This document shows, piece by piece, positions 17,049-25,824 of a stretch of DNA of 64,000 nt (positions are counted from its first letter, which is position 1; every line of letters starts with the position of its first letter). Location of the stretch: contig CAVUMX010000004.1 in the NCBI GenBank assembly GCA_963742725.1, positions 372,001 to 436,000 of the forward strand. The letters run 5' to 3'. Below the pieces are notes generated by a model. It worked only from the letters and a program-made list of their open reading frames with translations. It ran no database searches and was not told where the DNA came from. This DNA comes from CAVVAL01 sp963742725. GTDB taxonomy: Bacteria; Actinomycetota; Actinomycetes; Mycobacteriales; Cryptosporangiaceae. The translations under genes were made by a program, and so were the position numbers.

Positions 17049-18584
17049 TCAGTCCTCGTCCGCGAACGAGAGCTTCTCGGCGCGCCGGCCCCGCGCCCGC
17101 GCGATCATCCGCGGCACGTACGGCAGCAGCACCGCCAGCCCGGCCAGGATCAACAGGCACAACGTGAGCGGACGGGTGAAGAAGACGCTCGCGTCGTTGT
17201 CGGAGATGACCAGCGCCCGCCGTAGCTGCTCCTCCATCATCGGCCCGAGGATGACGCCGAGGATGGCCGGCGCGATCGGGAAGTCGTAGCGGCGCATGAA
17301 GAAGCCGAGCACGCCGATGGCGTACGCGATGCCAACCTCGAACAGGCTGGCGGACAGCGAGTACACGCCGAGCGTCGCGAAGACGAGGATCCCCGCGTAC
17401 AGGACCGGCCGGGGGACCTGGAGCACCTTCACCCAGACCCGGATCAGCGGCAGGTTCAGCGCGAGCAGCAGCACGTTGCCGATGTAGAGCGACGCGATCA
17501 GCGCCCAGACCAGCTCGCTGGACGTGTCGAACAGCTGCGGACCGGGCTGGATGTTGTGGATCTGGAATGCCGCCAGCATGACGGACGCCGTCGCCGAGGT
17601 GGGCAGGCCGAGCGTCAGCAGCGGCACCAGGACGCCTGAGAACGACGCGTTGTTGGCAGCTTCCGGCCCGGCCACACCCTCGATCGCGCCCCGGCCGAAC
17701 TCCTCCTTGTGCTTCGACCGGCGCTTCTCGTATGTGTAGGACAGGAACGTCGGGATCTCGGCGCCGCCGGCGGGCAGCGCGCCGAACGGGAACCCGACGG
17801 CCGTGCCACGCAGCCAGGGCCGCCACGACCGTGACCAGTCCGACTTCGTCAGCCAGGCGAAGCCGCGCGCCGGTTCGAGCGGCGTGATGTCGGTGGGGCC
17901 GGTGCGGGTCGTGGCCGCGTGCAGCGCCTCGCCGATCGCGAACAGCCCGACGATCACGACGACCACGTTGATGCCGTCGTTCAGCTCGGGCAGCCCGAAC
18001 GTGAAGCGTTCCCGGCCGGTGAGCGAGTCGAGCCCGATCAGCCCGATGAACAGTCCGACGGTCAGCGACAGCAGGCCCCGGACGAGCGAGTGCCCGACGA
18101 GCGCCGTCACCGAGACCATCGCCAGCAGCGTGAGGGCGAAGTAGTCGGTGGCCTGGAACTGCACGGCCAGCTCGCCCATGGGTTTCGCGACGAGCGTCAG
18201 CAGGACGGTGGAGATCGTGCCGGCGACGAACGATCCGATGGCGGCCGTCGCCAGGGCCGCGCGCGCCCGTCCGGCGAGCGCCATCTTGTGGCCCTCGATG
18301 GCGCTGGCCACGGACGCCGACTCGCCAGGTGTGTTGAGCAGGATCGACGTGGTGGATCCGCCGTACATCGCGCCGTAGTAGATGCCGGCGAACATGATGA
18401 ACGCGCCGGTCGGGTCGGAGAAGTTGAACGTGACGGGCAGCAGCAGCGCGATCGTCAGCGCCGGCCCGATGCCGGGCAGGACGCCGACCAGCGTGCCGAT
18501 CGTGACGCCGATCGCCGCCAGCAGCAGGTTGGTCGGGTCGAGGACGGTGCCGAACCCGTTGAGGAGGTCGCCGAGCACGTTCAC
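17049..18584 (-). CDS. tctA: Tripartite tricarboxylate transporter large permease TctA
   Basis: 511 residues with about 12 membrane segments and the TctA signatures GVLPGIGPALTIALLLP, FAGIYYGAMYGGSTTSILLN and PGESASVASAIEGHKMA. TctA is the large membrane subunit that, with TctB and the binding protein TctC, imports tricarboxylates or related acids using ion gradients. The start overlaps the tctB stop by 4 nt, and the order tctC-tctB-tctA is the standard one. The acidic/basic C-terminal tail is cytoplasmic. Confidence 0.92.
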   Translation of the reverse strand: MNVLGDLLNGFGTVLDPTNLLLAAIGVTIGTLVGVLPGIGPALTIALLLPVTFNFSDPTGAFIMFAGIYYGAMYGGSTTSILLNTPGESASVASAIEGHKMALAGRARAALATAAIGSFVAGTISTVLLTLVAKPMGELAVQFQATDYFALTLLAMVSVTALVGHSLVRGLLSLTVGLFIGLIGLDSLTGRERFTFGLPELNDGINVVVVIVGLFAIGEALHAATTRTGPTDITPLEPARGFAWLTKSDWSRSWRPWLRGTAVGFPFGALPAGGAEIPTFLSYTYEKRRSKHKEEFGRGAIEGVAGPEAANNASFSGVLVPLLTLGLPTSATASVMLAAFQIHNIQPGPQLFDTSSELVWALIASLYIGNVLLLALNLPLIRVWVKVLQVPRPVLYAGILVFATLGVYSLSASLFEVGIAYAIGVLGFFMRRYDFPIAPAILGVILGPMMEEQLRRALVISDNDASVFFTRPLTLCLLILAGLAVLLPYVPRMIARARGRRAEKLSFADED

Positions 18585-19210
18585 AGCGGGATCACCCCTT
18601 CCGGCAGCCGGATCGCCAGGCCGTAGACGAACGCGAAGTAGATCCCGAACGCCAGTCCGATGCCGACGATCACGTCACGGACGAGGTTGCTGCTGCCGAG
18701 CACCCGGGCCGCCGCCACGAACGCCAGCGCCGTGGCGACGATGTAGCCGGCGGGTTCGAGCACCCACTGGTACACGACGAGGACGGCGATCAGCGCGGCG
18801 GGAGCGGCCAGCGTCCGGAGCCCGCCCGCGCCCGCCGTGGGTACGGCAGGCACGGGCGGGTCGCCGGCGGGCGCGTCGCCCCGGGGGACGGCGGACGCGA
18901 CACCGCCGGGCGACTCCGTCGCGCCGTCGGACGCCGGGGGCACGGCGTCAGGTACGGCGGACGTCCGGAAGTACCGCACGATCGCCTGGGCCAGGTAGGC
19001 CAGCGCGAGCGCCAGCCAGATGACGCAGACGACGAGCGGGATGAACCGCGGGCCGGCCGGGGAGTACCCCTCCGGGCTGGGGATGGACGGGATCCGCGTC
19101 AGCGCGAAGGCGGCCAGTGCCGCCAGCACCGCGCCGACCGCGAGCTCCCCGGCCTGGGGCCTGACCGCCACCCCGTCGGTCAGGTCCGACCTGCCGGCCC
19201 GCTCGCTCAT
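18581..19210 (-). CDS. tctB: Tripartite tricarboxylate transporter small permease TctB
   Basis: 209 residues with four membrane segments in two pairs, separated by a long Pro/Gly/Asp-rich loop (about 90-130), which is longer than in proteobacterial TctB. The first pair follows GELAVGAVLAALAAFALTRI and the last contains VYQWVLEPAGYIVATALAF. The ATG at 19210 overlaps the tctC stop (ATGA); the longer frame upstream runs inside tctC and is discarded. Confidence 0.85.
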   Translation of the reverse strand: MSERAGRSDLTDGVAVRPQAGELAVGAVLAALAAFALTRIPSIPSPEGYSPAGPRFIPLVVCVIWLALALAYLAQAIVRYFRTSAVPDAVPPASDGATESPGGVASAVPRGDAPAGDPPVPAVPTAGAGGLRTLAAPAALIAVLVVYQWVLEPAGYIVATALAFVAAARVLGSSNLVRDVIVGIGLAFGIYFAFVYGLAIRLPEGVIPL

Positions 19211-20217
19211 GCGACGCCCAGTTCCTTGACGAGCGCCTTGATGCGGGTGGTCTCCTCGGCGATGAACTTCTCGGCGTCGTCGCCGGTCCTGTAGAAGTCG
19301 TCCCAGCCGCGCTCGTCCAGGGTCGTCTTCCAGCCTTCGGAGTCGTGCAGCTTGTCGATGACGGCCACGATGGCGTCGCGGTCCTTGTCCGAGACGTCCG
19401 GCGGGGCGACGATCGCGCGCCAGTTCATCAGCTCGACGTCGAGCCCCGAGTCCTTGACGGTCGGCGCGGGCTTGCCGGCCACGTCGATCGCCTCCGGGCT
19501 GGTCACGGCCAGCAGCCTCATCTTGCCGGCCTTGATCTGGTCCTCGAACTCGCTCACGCCCGAGATGCCGGCGCTGACGTTGCCGGACAGGATCGCCGCG
19601 GTGGCCTCGCCGCCGCCCGAGTAGCCGACGTACTTGATCTGGCCCGGGTCGACGCCGGCCGCCTTGGCGATCAGGCCGGCGACGATGTGGTCGCTGCCGC
19701 CGACCGATCCGCCGCCCCACGCCACGGACTTCGGGTCCTTCTTGAGGTCGGCGACCAGGTCCTGGAGCGTCTGGTACTTCGACTTCGCCGGGACGACGAT
19801 GGCCTCGGCCTCGGCGGTGAGCGTCGCGATCGTGGTGACCTTGGTCAGGTCGGTCTTGGCCTTGCTGGTCTCGATGGCGCCGACCATGACGAGCCCGCAC
19901 ATCATGAGCTGGTGCGGGTTGCCCTTCTCCTTGCTGACGAGCTGGGAGAGGCCGATCGTGCCGCCCGAGCCGGGCACGTTGTACACCTGCACGGACCTGG
20001 TGACGATCTTCTCGTCACGCAGCACCTTCTGCATGGACCGGGCCGTGATGTCCCAACCGCCGCCGGGTGCTGCCGGAACCATGATCTCGACGTTGCGGGT
20101 CGGGAAGGCGCCGGCGCCTGCCTCTGGACGGTTGCAGGCTGTCGAGAACGACGCCGTGGTGACCACGGCGATGGCGGTGGCGCCGAAGCGCACCGCGCTG
20201 GACCTACCTGGAGCCAT
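19207..20217 (-). CDS. tctC: Tripartite tricarboxylate transporter substrate-binding lipoprotein TctC
   Basis: 336 residues. A hydrophobic signal ends in the lipobox-like STAC, followed by the Bug/TctC fold: PTRNVEIMVPAAPGGGWDIT, VYNVPGSGGTIGLSQLV and VGYSGGGEATAAILSG. TctC proteins capture carboxylates outside the membrane and present them to TctAB. The ATG at 20217 is set by AAGGAGG about 8 nt upstream; the upstream ATG at 20280 lacks a ribosome site. It heads the tctCBA operon and is divergent from the iclR gene, so IclR probably controls it. Confidence 0.88.
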   Translation of the reverse strand: MAPGRSSAVRFGATAIAVVTTASFSTACNRPEAGAGAFPTRNVEIMVPAAPGGGWDITARSMQKVLRDEKIVTRSVQVYNVPGSGGTIGLSQLVSKEKGNPHQLMMCGLVMVGAIETSKAKTDLTKVTTIATLTAEAEAIVVPAKSKYQTLQDLVADLKKDPKSVAWGGGSVGGSDHIVAGLIAKAAGVDPGQIKYVGYSGGGEATAAILSGNVSAGISGVSEFEDQIKAGKMRLLAVTSPEAIDVAGKPAPTVKDSGLDVELMNWRAIVAPPDVSDKDRDAIVAVIDKLHDSEGWKTTLDERGWDDFYRTGDDAEKFIAEETTRIKALVKELGVA

Positions 20218-20294
20218 GGTGGCTGCCTCCTTGTCGGGGCGTGCAGAGTGGCCACGGATAGCTGAACGCATGTCCGACATTCGCGCCGGCGTGA

Positions 20295-20327
20295 GCCGCT
20301 ACGTGGAACACTTGTGCCGCTAGGTGG
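20295..20327. promoter_or_regulatory. Direct-repeat operator candidate between tctC and iclR
   Basis: GCCGCTACGTGG (20295-20306) and GCCGCTAGGTGG (20316-20327) differ at one base and start 21 bp apart, two helical turns. They lie in the 180-bp divergent gap, which suits a regulator binding on one DNA face. GTGCC (20314-20318) and GGCAC (20333-20337) give an additional inverted pair. Confidence 0.4.
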
Positions 20328-20397
20328 TTCATGGCACGGTAGGATCTGTTGCGCGGCGATGTCAACGGATGTAGCGGCGAAACTTCACGGAGGACCC

Positions 20398-21159
20398 ATG
20401 GAAAAGGCGGACGCGGGGGTCCGGAGCGTCACGCGCGCCCTGGACCTGCTGGGGCATTTCGACGAGGCCCGGCTGGCGTGGACGGTCAGCGACCTGGCCC
20501 GCGCCACGGCGTTGCCGAAGAGCACGGTCGTCCGGCTGGTGGCGACGCTGGAACGGGCCGGCATGGTCTGGGTCCGCCCGGACAGCCAGGTCGTGCCCGG
20601 CGCCGGCCTGCTGCGGTGGGCGCGGCTCGGCCAGGCGGCCTGGGAGCTGCCCGAGCCGGTCCGCCAGGTGATGCGCGACGTCGCGCAGACCTGCGCCGAG
20701 ACGGTCAGCCTGTACGTCCGGCAGGGCCCGGTGCGGGTCTGCGTCGCGCAGCAACAGGGCCCGCACACGCTGCGGCACGTCGTCACGCCCGGCGACGAGC
20801 TGCCGCTGTGGGGTGGCGCGGCGTCGAAGGTGCTGCTCAGCGACGCGGCGCCGGACGTCGTCGACGAGGTCGCCGCGCTCTCGCCGGACGGCCCGGCGTT
20901 CGGGCCCGAACTGCGCCAGCAGGTGACGGACGCCCGGCGCCTCGGCTACGCCGTCAGCCACGGCGAACGCGAGACCGGGTCCTCCGGTGTCGCCGCGCCG
21001 ATCGTCGACGCCGACGGCCGGGTCATCGCGGCCCTGGCGCTCGGCGGTCCCACCGGCCGCTTCACCCCCGAGCAGGTGGCCCGGTTCGTCGCGGTCGTCA
21101 CCGCGTCCGCCGGCGAGATCTCCGACCTCGGCCTTGCCAGAGCCTTCCCCCAGCCCTGA
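20398..21159 (+). CDS. IclR-family transcriptional regulator
   Basis: 253 residues: an N-terminal winged helix-turn-helix (about 8-70, with WTVSDLARATALPKSTVVRL) and the IclR effector-binding domain (about 75-250, ending ERETGSSGVAAPIVDADGRV and a terminal helix). IclR regulators sense small organic acids. It is divergent from tctCBA and 8 nt upstream of a CoA-transferase/lyase pair, so the likely ligand is the imported acid or its CoA ester. The start ATG is chosen for ACGGAGGA just upstream; the frame is open to 20314 without a ribosome site. Confidence 0.9.
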   Translation: MEKADAGVRSVTRALDLLGHFDEARLAWTVSDLARATALPKSTVVRLVATLERAGMVWVRPDSQVVPGAGLLRWARLGQAAWELPEPVRQVMRDVAQTCAETVSLYVRQGPVRVCVAQQQGPHTLRHVVTPGDELPLWGGAASKVLLSDAAPDVVDEVAALSPDGPAFGPELRQQVTDARRLGYAVSHGERETGSSGVAAPIVDADGRVIAALALGGPTGRFTPEQVARFVAVVTASAGEISDLGLARAFPQP

Positions 21160-21167
21160 GGAGTGAG

Positions 21168-22349
21168 ATGACGCTGCTCGCCGGGATCCGCGTGCTGGAT
21201 CTGACGAACGTCCTGGCCGGCCCCTTCGCCAGCTACCAGCTCGCACTGCTCGGCGCGGACGTCGTCAAGGTCGAGGTGCCGGGCTCCGGCGACCTGGCCC
21301 GCCAGCTCGGCGCCGATCCGGAGCTGAGCGCCGAGCAGATGGGCATCTCGTTCCTCGCGCAGAACGCGGGCAAGCGGTCCCTCACCGTCAACCTCAAGCA
21401 CGCGCGCGGGCGCGAGGTGTTCGAGAACCTCGTGCGGGGCGCCGACGTGCTGCTGGAGAACTTCCGTCCGGGCGTGCTGGAACGGCTCGGCTTCGGCTGG
21501 GACACACTCCGCGAGATCAACGCGGGCCTCGTGTACTGCGCGGTCTCCGGGTTCGGCCAGACCGGCCCGATGCGCACCCGGCCGGCGTACGACCAGATCA
21601 TCCAGGGCCTCGCCGGCATGAACAGCGTCACCGGGACGCCCGAGACCGCGCCGATGCGCGTCGGGTTCCCCGTGTGCGACACGCTCGGCGGGTTCGCCGC
21701 CGCGATGGCCATCTCGGCCGCGCTGGTCCGCCGGGGCGCCACCGGCGCCGGCGCCAACCTGGACGTGTCGATGCTGGAAGCGGCCATGACCGCGATGGGC
21801 TGGGTGGTCTCCGACTACCTCGTGGCCGGGCGGGTCCCGGTGCCGATCGGCAACGAGAACGCCACCGCGGCCCCGTCCGGGACGTTCCGTACCGGTGACG
21901 GCGCGCTCAACATCGCGGCGAACAAGCAGGAGCAGTTCGAGACGCTGTGCCGGCTGATCGACCGTCCGGAACTGGCCACCGACCCGCGGTTCGCGCTCCG
22001 CGAGAACCGCAAGCGCCACCGGGACGCACTCCGGGGCGAGATCGAGAAGGGCCTGGCCGCACGCCCGGCGGCCGAGTGGGAGGAACTGCTGTCGGCGGCG
22101 GGAGTCCCCGCCGGGCGCGTGCTCACCGTGGGGGAGGCGCTCGCGCTGGACCAGCTCGCCGAGCGCGGGTTCGTCCACCAGCTGACGCCGTCGCTCCGGG
22201 TACTGGGCAGCAGCGTCCACGTGGACGACGCGCCGCTCGCCCCGCCTGGACCACCACCGCACCTCGGCGCGCACACCGACGCGCTCCTCGCCGAGCTGGG
22301 CTACGACGACGCGGACATCCGCGCACTACACGACATGGGGGCGGTATGA
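21168..22349 (+). CDS. CaiB/BaiF-family (type III) CoA-transferase
   Basis: 393 residues with the family opening LLAGIRVLDLTNVLAGPFAS and the conserved ADVVKVEVPGSGD, NLKHARGREVFENLV, LLENFRPGVLERLG and AGLVYCAVSGFGQTG stretches. The catalytic aspartate of the family falls in the AYDQIIQGLAG region. Such enzymes move CoA between carboxylic acids. With a tricarboxylate importer beside it and a citrate-synthase-like lyase overlapping its stop, it probably activates the imported hydroxy-acid to its CoA thioester. Confidence 0.9.
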   Translation: MTLLAGIRVLDLTNVLAGPFASYQLALLGADVVKVEVPGSGDLARQLGADPELSAEQMGISFLAQNAGKRSLTVNLKHARGREVFENLVRGADVLLENFRPGVLERLGFGWDTLREINAGLVYCAVSGFGQTGPMRTRPAYDQIIQGLAGMNSVTGTPETAPMRVGFPVCDTLGGFAAAMAISAALVRRGATGAGANLDVSMLEAAMTAMGWVVSDYLVAGRVPVPIGNENATAAPSGTFRTGDGALNIAANKQEQFETLCRLIDRPELATDPRFALRENRKRHRDALRGEIEKGLAARPAAEWEELLSAAGVPAGRVLTVGEALALDQLAERGFVHQLTPSLRVLGSSVHVDDAPLAPPGPPPHLGAHTDALLAELGYDDADIRALHDMGAV

Positions 22350-23149
22350 CGACGACACCCGAGGACTGGTGGGCGACCGCCATCAGCGACATCCATCCGG
22401 GCATCATCCGGCTGCGCGGGTACCCGATCGAGGAACTGATCCTCGACCAGACGTACGCCGGCATGGTGTGGCTGATGCTGCGCGGCGAACGTCCGACGCC
22501 GTGGCAGGCGCGGCTGCTCGACGCCGCCCTGGTCGCCGCCGTCGACCACGGGCCGCAGGCGCCGTCCATCGCCGCCGCGCGCATGGCCGCCACCTGCGGC
22601 GTCGGCATCAACAACGCGGTCGCGACGGGCGTCAACATGCTCGGGGACGTCCACGGCGGCGCCGGGGAACAGTGCATGGCCCTGCTGACACACGTCCGGG
22701 ACCGGGTCGTGCGCGGGGAGGACGTCGACGCCGTCGCCGCCGAGATCGTCGACGGGTACCGCGCGCGCCGCCAGTACCTGCCCGGCTTCGGCCACCGGTT
22801 CCATCCCGAGGACCCGCGCCGCGATCCGCTGCTCGGCCTCGTCGCCGACGCCGTCGAGGATGACGCGGTCAGCGGCCAGTACCTGGTGGCCGCCGTGGCG
22901 CTGGAGGACCGGCTCGCGTACGGACGTCCGAAGCCGGTGCCGATGAACATCGACGGCGCGACGGCCGTCATCTACAGCGAGCTGGGATTCCCGCCGCCGC
23001 TCGGTCGCGGGCTGTTCGTCCTGTCCCGGTCGGTCGGCATCCTGGCGCACGCGTGGGAGGAGAGCCAGAACGGGCAGCGCATCAAGGGCCCAATCCCGAG
23101 CCCGCTCCTGGCGTCCTACACCGGCCCCGCACCCCGCTCTGTGGTCTGA
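22346..23149 (+). CDS. Citrate-synthase-like lyase (citryl-CoA lyase type)
   Basis: 267 residues, shorter than a full citrate synthase (about 370-430) and matching the citryl-CoA lyase subfamily. The visible motifs are GYPIEELILDQTYAGMVWLM, INNAVATGVNMLGDVHGGAG (active-site His/Gly loop), PGFGHRFHPEDPRRDPL and VPMNIDGATAVIYSELGFP (catalytic Asp region). The ATG overlaps the CoA-transferase stop. In sequence with the transferase it would cleave an acyl-CoA such as citryl-CoA to acetyl-CoA plus a keto acid. The true substrate is inferred only from context. Confidence 0.82.
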   Translation: MTTTPEDWWATAISDIHPGIIRLRGYPIEELILDQTYAGMVWLMLRGERPTPWQARLLDAALVAAVDHGPQAPSIAAARMAATCGVGINNAVATGVNMLGDVHGGAGEQCMALLTHVRDRVVRGEDVDAVAAEIVDGYRARRQYLPGFGHRFHPEDPRRDPLLGLVADAVEDDAVSGQYLVAAVALEDRLAYGRPKPVPMNIDGATAVIYSELGFPPPLGRGLFVLSRSVGILAHAWEESQNGQRIKGPIPSPLLASYTGPAPRSVV

Positions 23150-23178
23150 CCGCCCGCGCCGGCGGTCTCCCGCCCGCC

Positions 23179-23231
23179 GAGTTTCGGACTTTTGAGGGTG
23201 CCGGCGTCCCCGCGATCCTCAAAAGTCCGAA
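23179..23231. repeat. Palindromic repeat, copy 2 of 4
   Basis: GAGTTTCGGACTTTTGAGGG (23179-23198) faces ATCCTCAAAAGTCCGAA (23215-23231). It lies 30 nt after the lyase stop and 41 nt before the end of the convergent tlpA-like gene. The right arm lacks the final ACTC and reads AAGGTGG instead. Confidence 0.85.
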
Positions 23232-23271
23232 GGTGGGGAGGGGCGCGGCTCGGGCGGCGGGGGTTGCCGGG

Positions 23272-23847
23272 TCAGAGGCGGATGTCGATCTTGTAGACCT
23301 CGTTCAGCGAGTCGGTGAGGTCGACGCCGACGAGGCCGCCTTTGTGGACGCGGAGCAGTGTGCCGTCCGCGTCGTAGAACGCGGTGATCGGGAGGCCGAA
23401 TCCCTTGGCGTACTCGTCGTGCAGTCCGCTGCCGTTCGACCCGCCGACGTCTCGCGCGAGCGGCCATCCGGTGATCCCGTGCCGCTGCGGCATCAGGTTC
23501 GGGTCGCCGGTCTCCATCGACGCAACGCCGATGAAGTTCACCTTGCCCTTGAGCTGCTTCGCCGCTTTGGCGTAGTCCGGCATCTCCAGGTCGCAGACGT
23601 CGCACCAGGAGGCGTAGAGGTTCACGACCGTCGGCTTGCCGCGGTAGTCCTCGAGCCGGACCGTCTCCTTCTTGTCCAGGGACGGCAGCGCGAACGACTT
23701 CGCCGACGTGGACGTGCCGGTCGGCTTGGCGTCCGCGCTCTTGAACGCGAGTACCGCGACCAGGACGAGCACCAGCACGGCGGCGCCCTTGACGAGCCAG
23801 CCGGTGAGCTTGCTCTGCGCCGGCCCGAGCGTCGGATCAGAAAACAT
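23272..23847 (-). CDS. TlpA/ResA-like thioredoxin-fold protein, membrane-anchored
   Basis: 191 residues with one N-terminal membrane anchor (about 15-35) and an outer thioredoxin fold. The redox motif is CDVC inside YASWCDVCD, preceded by LEDYRGKPTVVNL and followed by the cis-proline strand GFGLPITAFYDADG. Such proteins use reducing power from CcdA to reduce outer thiols. The ccdA gene lies 11 nt upstream on the same strand. ATG chosen at 23847, just before the anchor; the longer open frame runs through ccdA. Confidence 0.88.
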   Translation of the reverse strand: MFSDPTLGPAQSKLTGWLVKGAAVLVLVLVAVLAFKSADAKPTGTSTSAKSFALPSLDKKETVRLEDYRGKPTVVNLYASWCDVCDLEMPDYAKAAKQLKGKVNFIGVASMETGDPNLMPQRHGITGWPLARDVGGSNGSGLHDEYAKGFGLPITAFYDADGTLLRVHKGGLVGVDLTDSLNEVYKIDIRL

Positions 23848-23858
23848 CTGCGTCCTTC

Positions 23859-24584
23859 CTAACCGAGTGCCAGGTTCTGGAGTTGGCTGGTGACCCACGT
23901 GAGCCGGTCGAACGCGAGGAGGACGCCGAAGCCGGCCATCATCACGCCGGAGGTGACCGTCACGGCGACCGTGTGCTGGCGGACCCAGCCGAAGACGCCG
24001 AGGAGCCGGCCGTACGCGAGCCCGGTGGCCAGGAACGGCACCGCCAGCCCGAGCGAGTACGCGGTCAGGAGGAGCCCGCCGTGCGCGGCGTCGCTCTGGG
24101 TGGCGGCGACGGCCAGGACGGACGCCAGCACCGGCCCGATGCACGGCGTCCAGCCGAAGCCGAACGCCGCTCCGGCGACCGGCGCCGCGAACGTCCCGTA
24201 CTTCGCCAGCTTCGGGTGGAACCGGGCCTCCCGGTCCAGGACCGGCACCTTCGCGACCAGCGAGACCAGCAGGTACAGCGCCATCGCGAGGACGATCAGT
24301 CCGGATGCCCGGGTGAGGGTGTTCTGGTGTTGCGCGAGCGTCTTGCCGACCGAGGTCGCGGAGAGCCCCAGTCCGATGAACACCGCCGAGAAGCCGGCGA
24401 TGAACAGGCCGGTCTGGCGCAGGATCTGGCTGAGGTGGATCCGGCCGCCGGAGCGCAGCTGAGCCACGTCCAGGCCGGTGATCAGCGACAGGTACGGCGG
24501 GACGATGGGCAGCACGCAGGGTGACAGGAACGACACGACCCCGCCCGCGAACGCGGCCGCGTACCCGGCGGTGCCGACGCTCAT
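23859..24584 (-). CDS. ccdA: CcdA/DsbD-type transmembrane thiol-disulfide carrier
   Basis: 241 residues with six membrane segments and two single cysteines in the family contexts VVSFLSPCVLPIVPPYLSLI and FGFGWTPCIGPVLAS. CcdA passes electrons across the membrane to thioredoxin-like partners, here the TlpA-like protein encoded next. The ATG at 24584 is preferred to a GTG two codons upstream because GGGGAG sits 6 nt before it. The pair may serve cytochrome c maturation or outer thiol repair; no heme lyase genes are nearby. Confidence 0.9.
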   Translation of the reverse strand: MSVGTAGYAAAFAGGVVSFLSPCVLPIVPPYLSLITGLDVAQLRSGGRIHLSQILRQTGLFIAGFSAVFIGLGLSATSVGKTLAQHQNTLTRASGLIVLAMALYLLVSLVAKVPVLDREARFHPKLAKYGTFAAPVAGAAFGFGWTPCIGPVLASVLAVAATQSDAAHGGLLLTAYSLGLAVPFLATGLAYGRLLGVFGWVRQHTVAVTVTSGVMMAGFGVLLAFDRLTWVTSQLQNLALG

Positions 24585-24660
24585 GCTCACTCCCCGGTAG
24601 GCGGCGCAGCCTCGTGTCGTGCGCCGTCATCCGTGAGTACGCAGAGTCAGCCCAGCCGGA

Positions 24661-25824
24661 TCAGCCGCCGTAGCGGGTGGCGATCGCGGCGGCGTTGCGC
24701 TCGGCCAGCGCGAGTGCCGCCGCCCGCAGGGTGGACCCGGACGCGGCCGCGTCGTCGCCCACGAACGTGACGAGCCGGCGCATGGTCTCGGAGATCTTGC
24801 GGAACGAGTCCTCGGCGGTGGGCTCGATGTCGCCGAACACGATCCACCACCACCAGGCGTTGGTCATGACGTTGGCGAGGAAGTCGGGCACGACCGGGAT
24901 GCCGCGCGCGGTCAGCGCCGATTCGGCGCCGGGGAGGGTCGGCATGTTGGCGCCTTCGACGACGATGCGCGCGCGGACCCGGTCGGCGTCCTCGATGACG
25001 TACGACATGGCGGCGGGGACGAGCAGGTCCGACTCGACGTCGAGCCAGCCCTCCCGGTCACCGGTCAGGACGGGTACGCGGGACCGGTCGATCACGCCCA
25101 GCCCGTCGCGGGCTTCGAGCAGCGCCTCGACGTCGAGCCCGTCCGGGGCGAGCAGCAGCCCGTCCCGGTCGGCGACGGCCACCACGCGGACCCCGGCCCG
25201 GTGCAGGTACCGCGCCGCCGCCCCGCCGATCGACCCGAACCCCTGGACGACGGCCGTGGCGCCCTTGGACTCGATGCCCTCCCTGTCGGCCATGGCGAGC
25301 GCGGCCTCGGCCACGCCGTACCCGCCGACGAGGTCCGCGAGCGGGATCCCGTCCACGGTGACGGCGAACGCCGCGGCGAGCCGTTCCCGGGCCTCGGCGG
25401 GGTCGTCGACGACGGTGAACGCCGGCTCGATCGTGGTCGCGAGCCCCAGCTCGCCGAGGAGCGCGTCGATGACCTCCTGGCGCAGCCCGAAGTCCTCGCC
25501 GGTGTTCCACTGGTCCCGGACGACCGGCAGTACCGCCGTCAGGAACCGCTTCAGGACGGCGTGCGCCTCGGGGTCGTGCGGGTTCACGTCCACGCCGCCC
25601 TTGGCGCCGCCGAGCGGCACGTACCGGTCGGCCGGGTTGTAGACCAGCGCTTCCTTGCGGGCCATGCCGCGCGCCAGCCCCCGCACCTCGTCCAGCGTGC
25701 AGCCCTCACGGAGCCGGAGCCCGCCGCTGGCGATGCCGCGTACGAGGCTGTCGATCACGACATATCCGTTCCGCCCGGTGACCGGGTCGGTCCAGGTGAT
25801 CTCCAGCAGGGGATCGCGGGTCAT
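24661..25824 (-). CDS. Glu/Leu/Phe/Val dehydrogenase family protein
   Basis: 387 residues. The N-terminal catalytic domain has GGLRLREG, the substrate lysine region YVPLGGAKGGVDVNP and NTGEDFGLRQE. The C-terminal Rossmann domain carries VQGFGSIGGAAARYL. These enzymes oxidatively deaminate amino acids with NAD(P)+. The active region resembles branched or aliphatic amino-acid dehydrogenases but the substrate is not decided by sequence. The ATG overlaps the ThDP enzyme stop by 4 nt, and it is last in the catabolic operon. Confidence 0.88.
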   Translation of the reverse strand: MTRDPLLEITWTDPVTGRNGYVVIDSLVRGIASGGLRLREGCTLDEVRGLARGMARKEALVYNPADRYVPLGGAKGGVDVNPHDPEAHAVLKRFLTAVLPVVRDQWNTGEDFGLRQEVIDALLGELGLATTIEPAFTVVDDPAEARERLAAAFAVTVDGIPLADLVGGYGVAEAALAMADREGIESKGATAVVQGFGSIGGAAARYLHRAGVRVVAVADRDGLLLAPDGLDVEALLEARDGLGVIDRSRVPVLTGDREGWLDVESDLLVPAAMSYVIEDADRVRARIVVEGANMPTLPGAESALTARGIPVVPDFLANVMTNAWWWWIVFGDIEPTAEDSFRKISETMRRLVTFVGDDAAASGSTLRAAALALAERNAAAIATRYGG

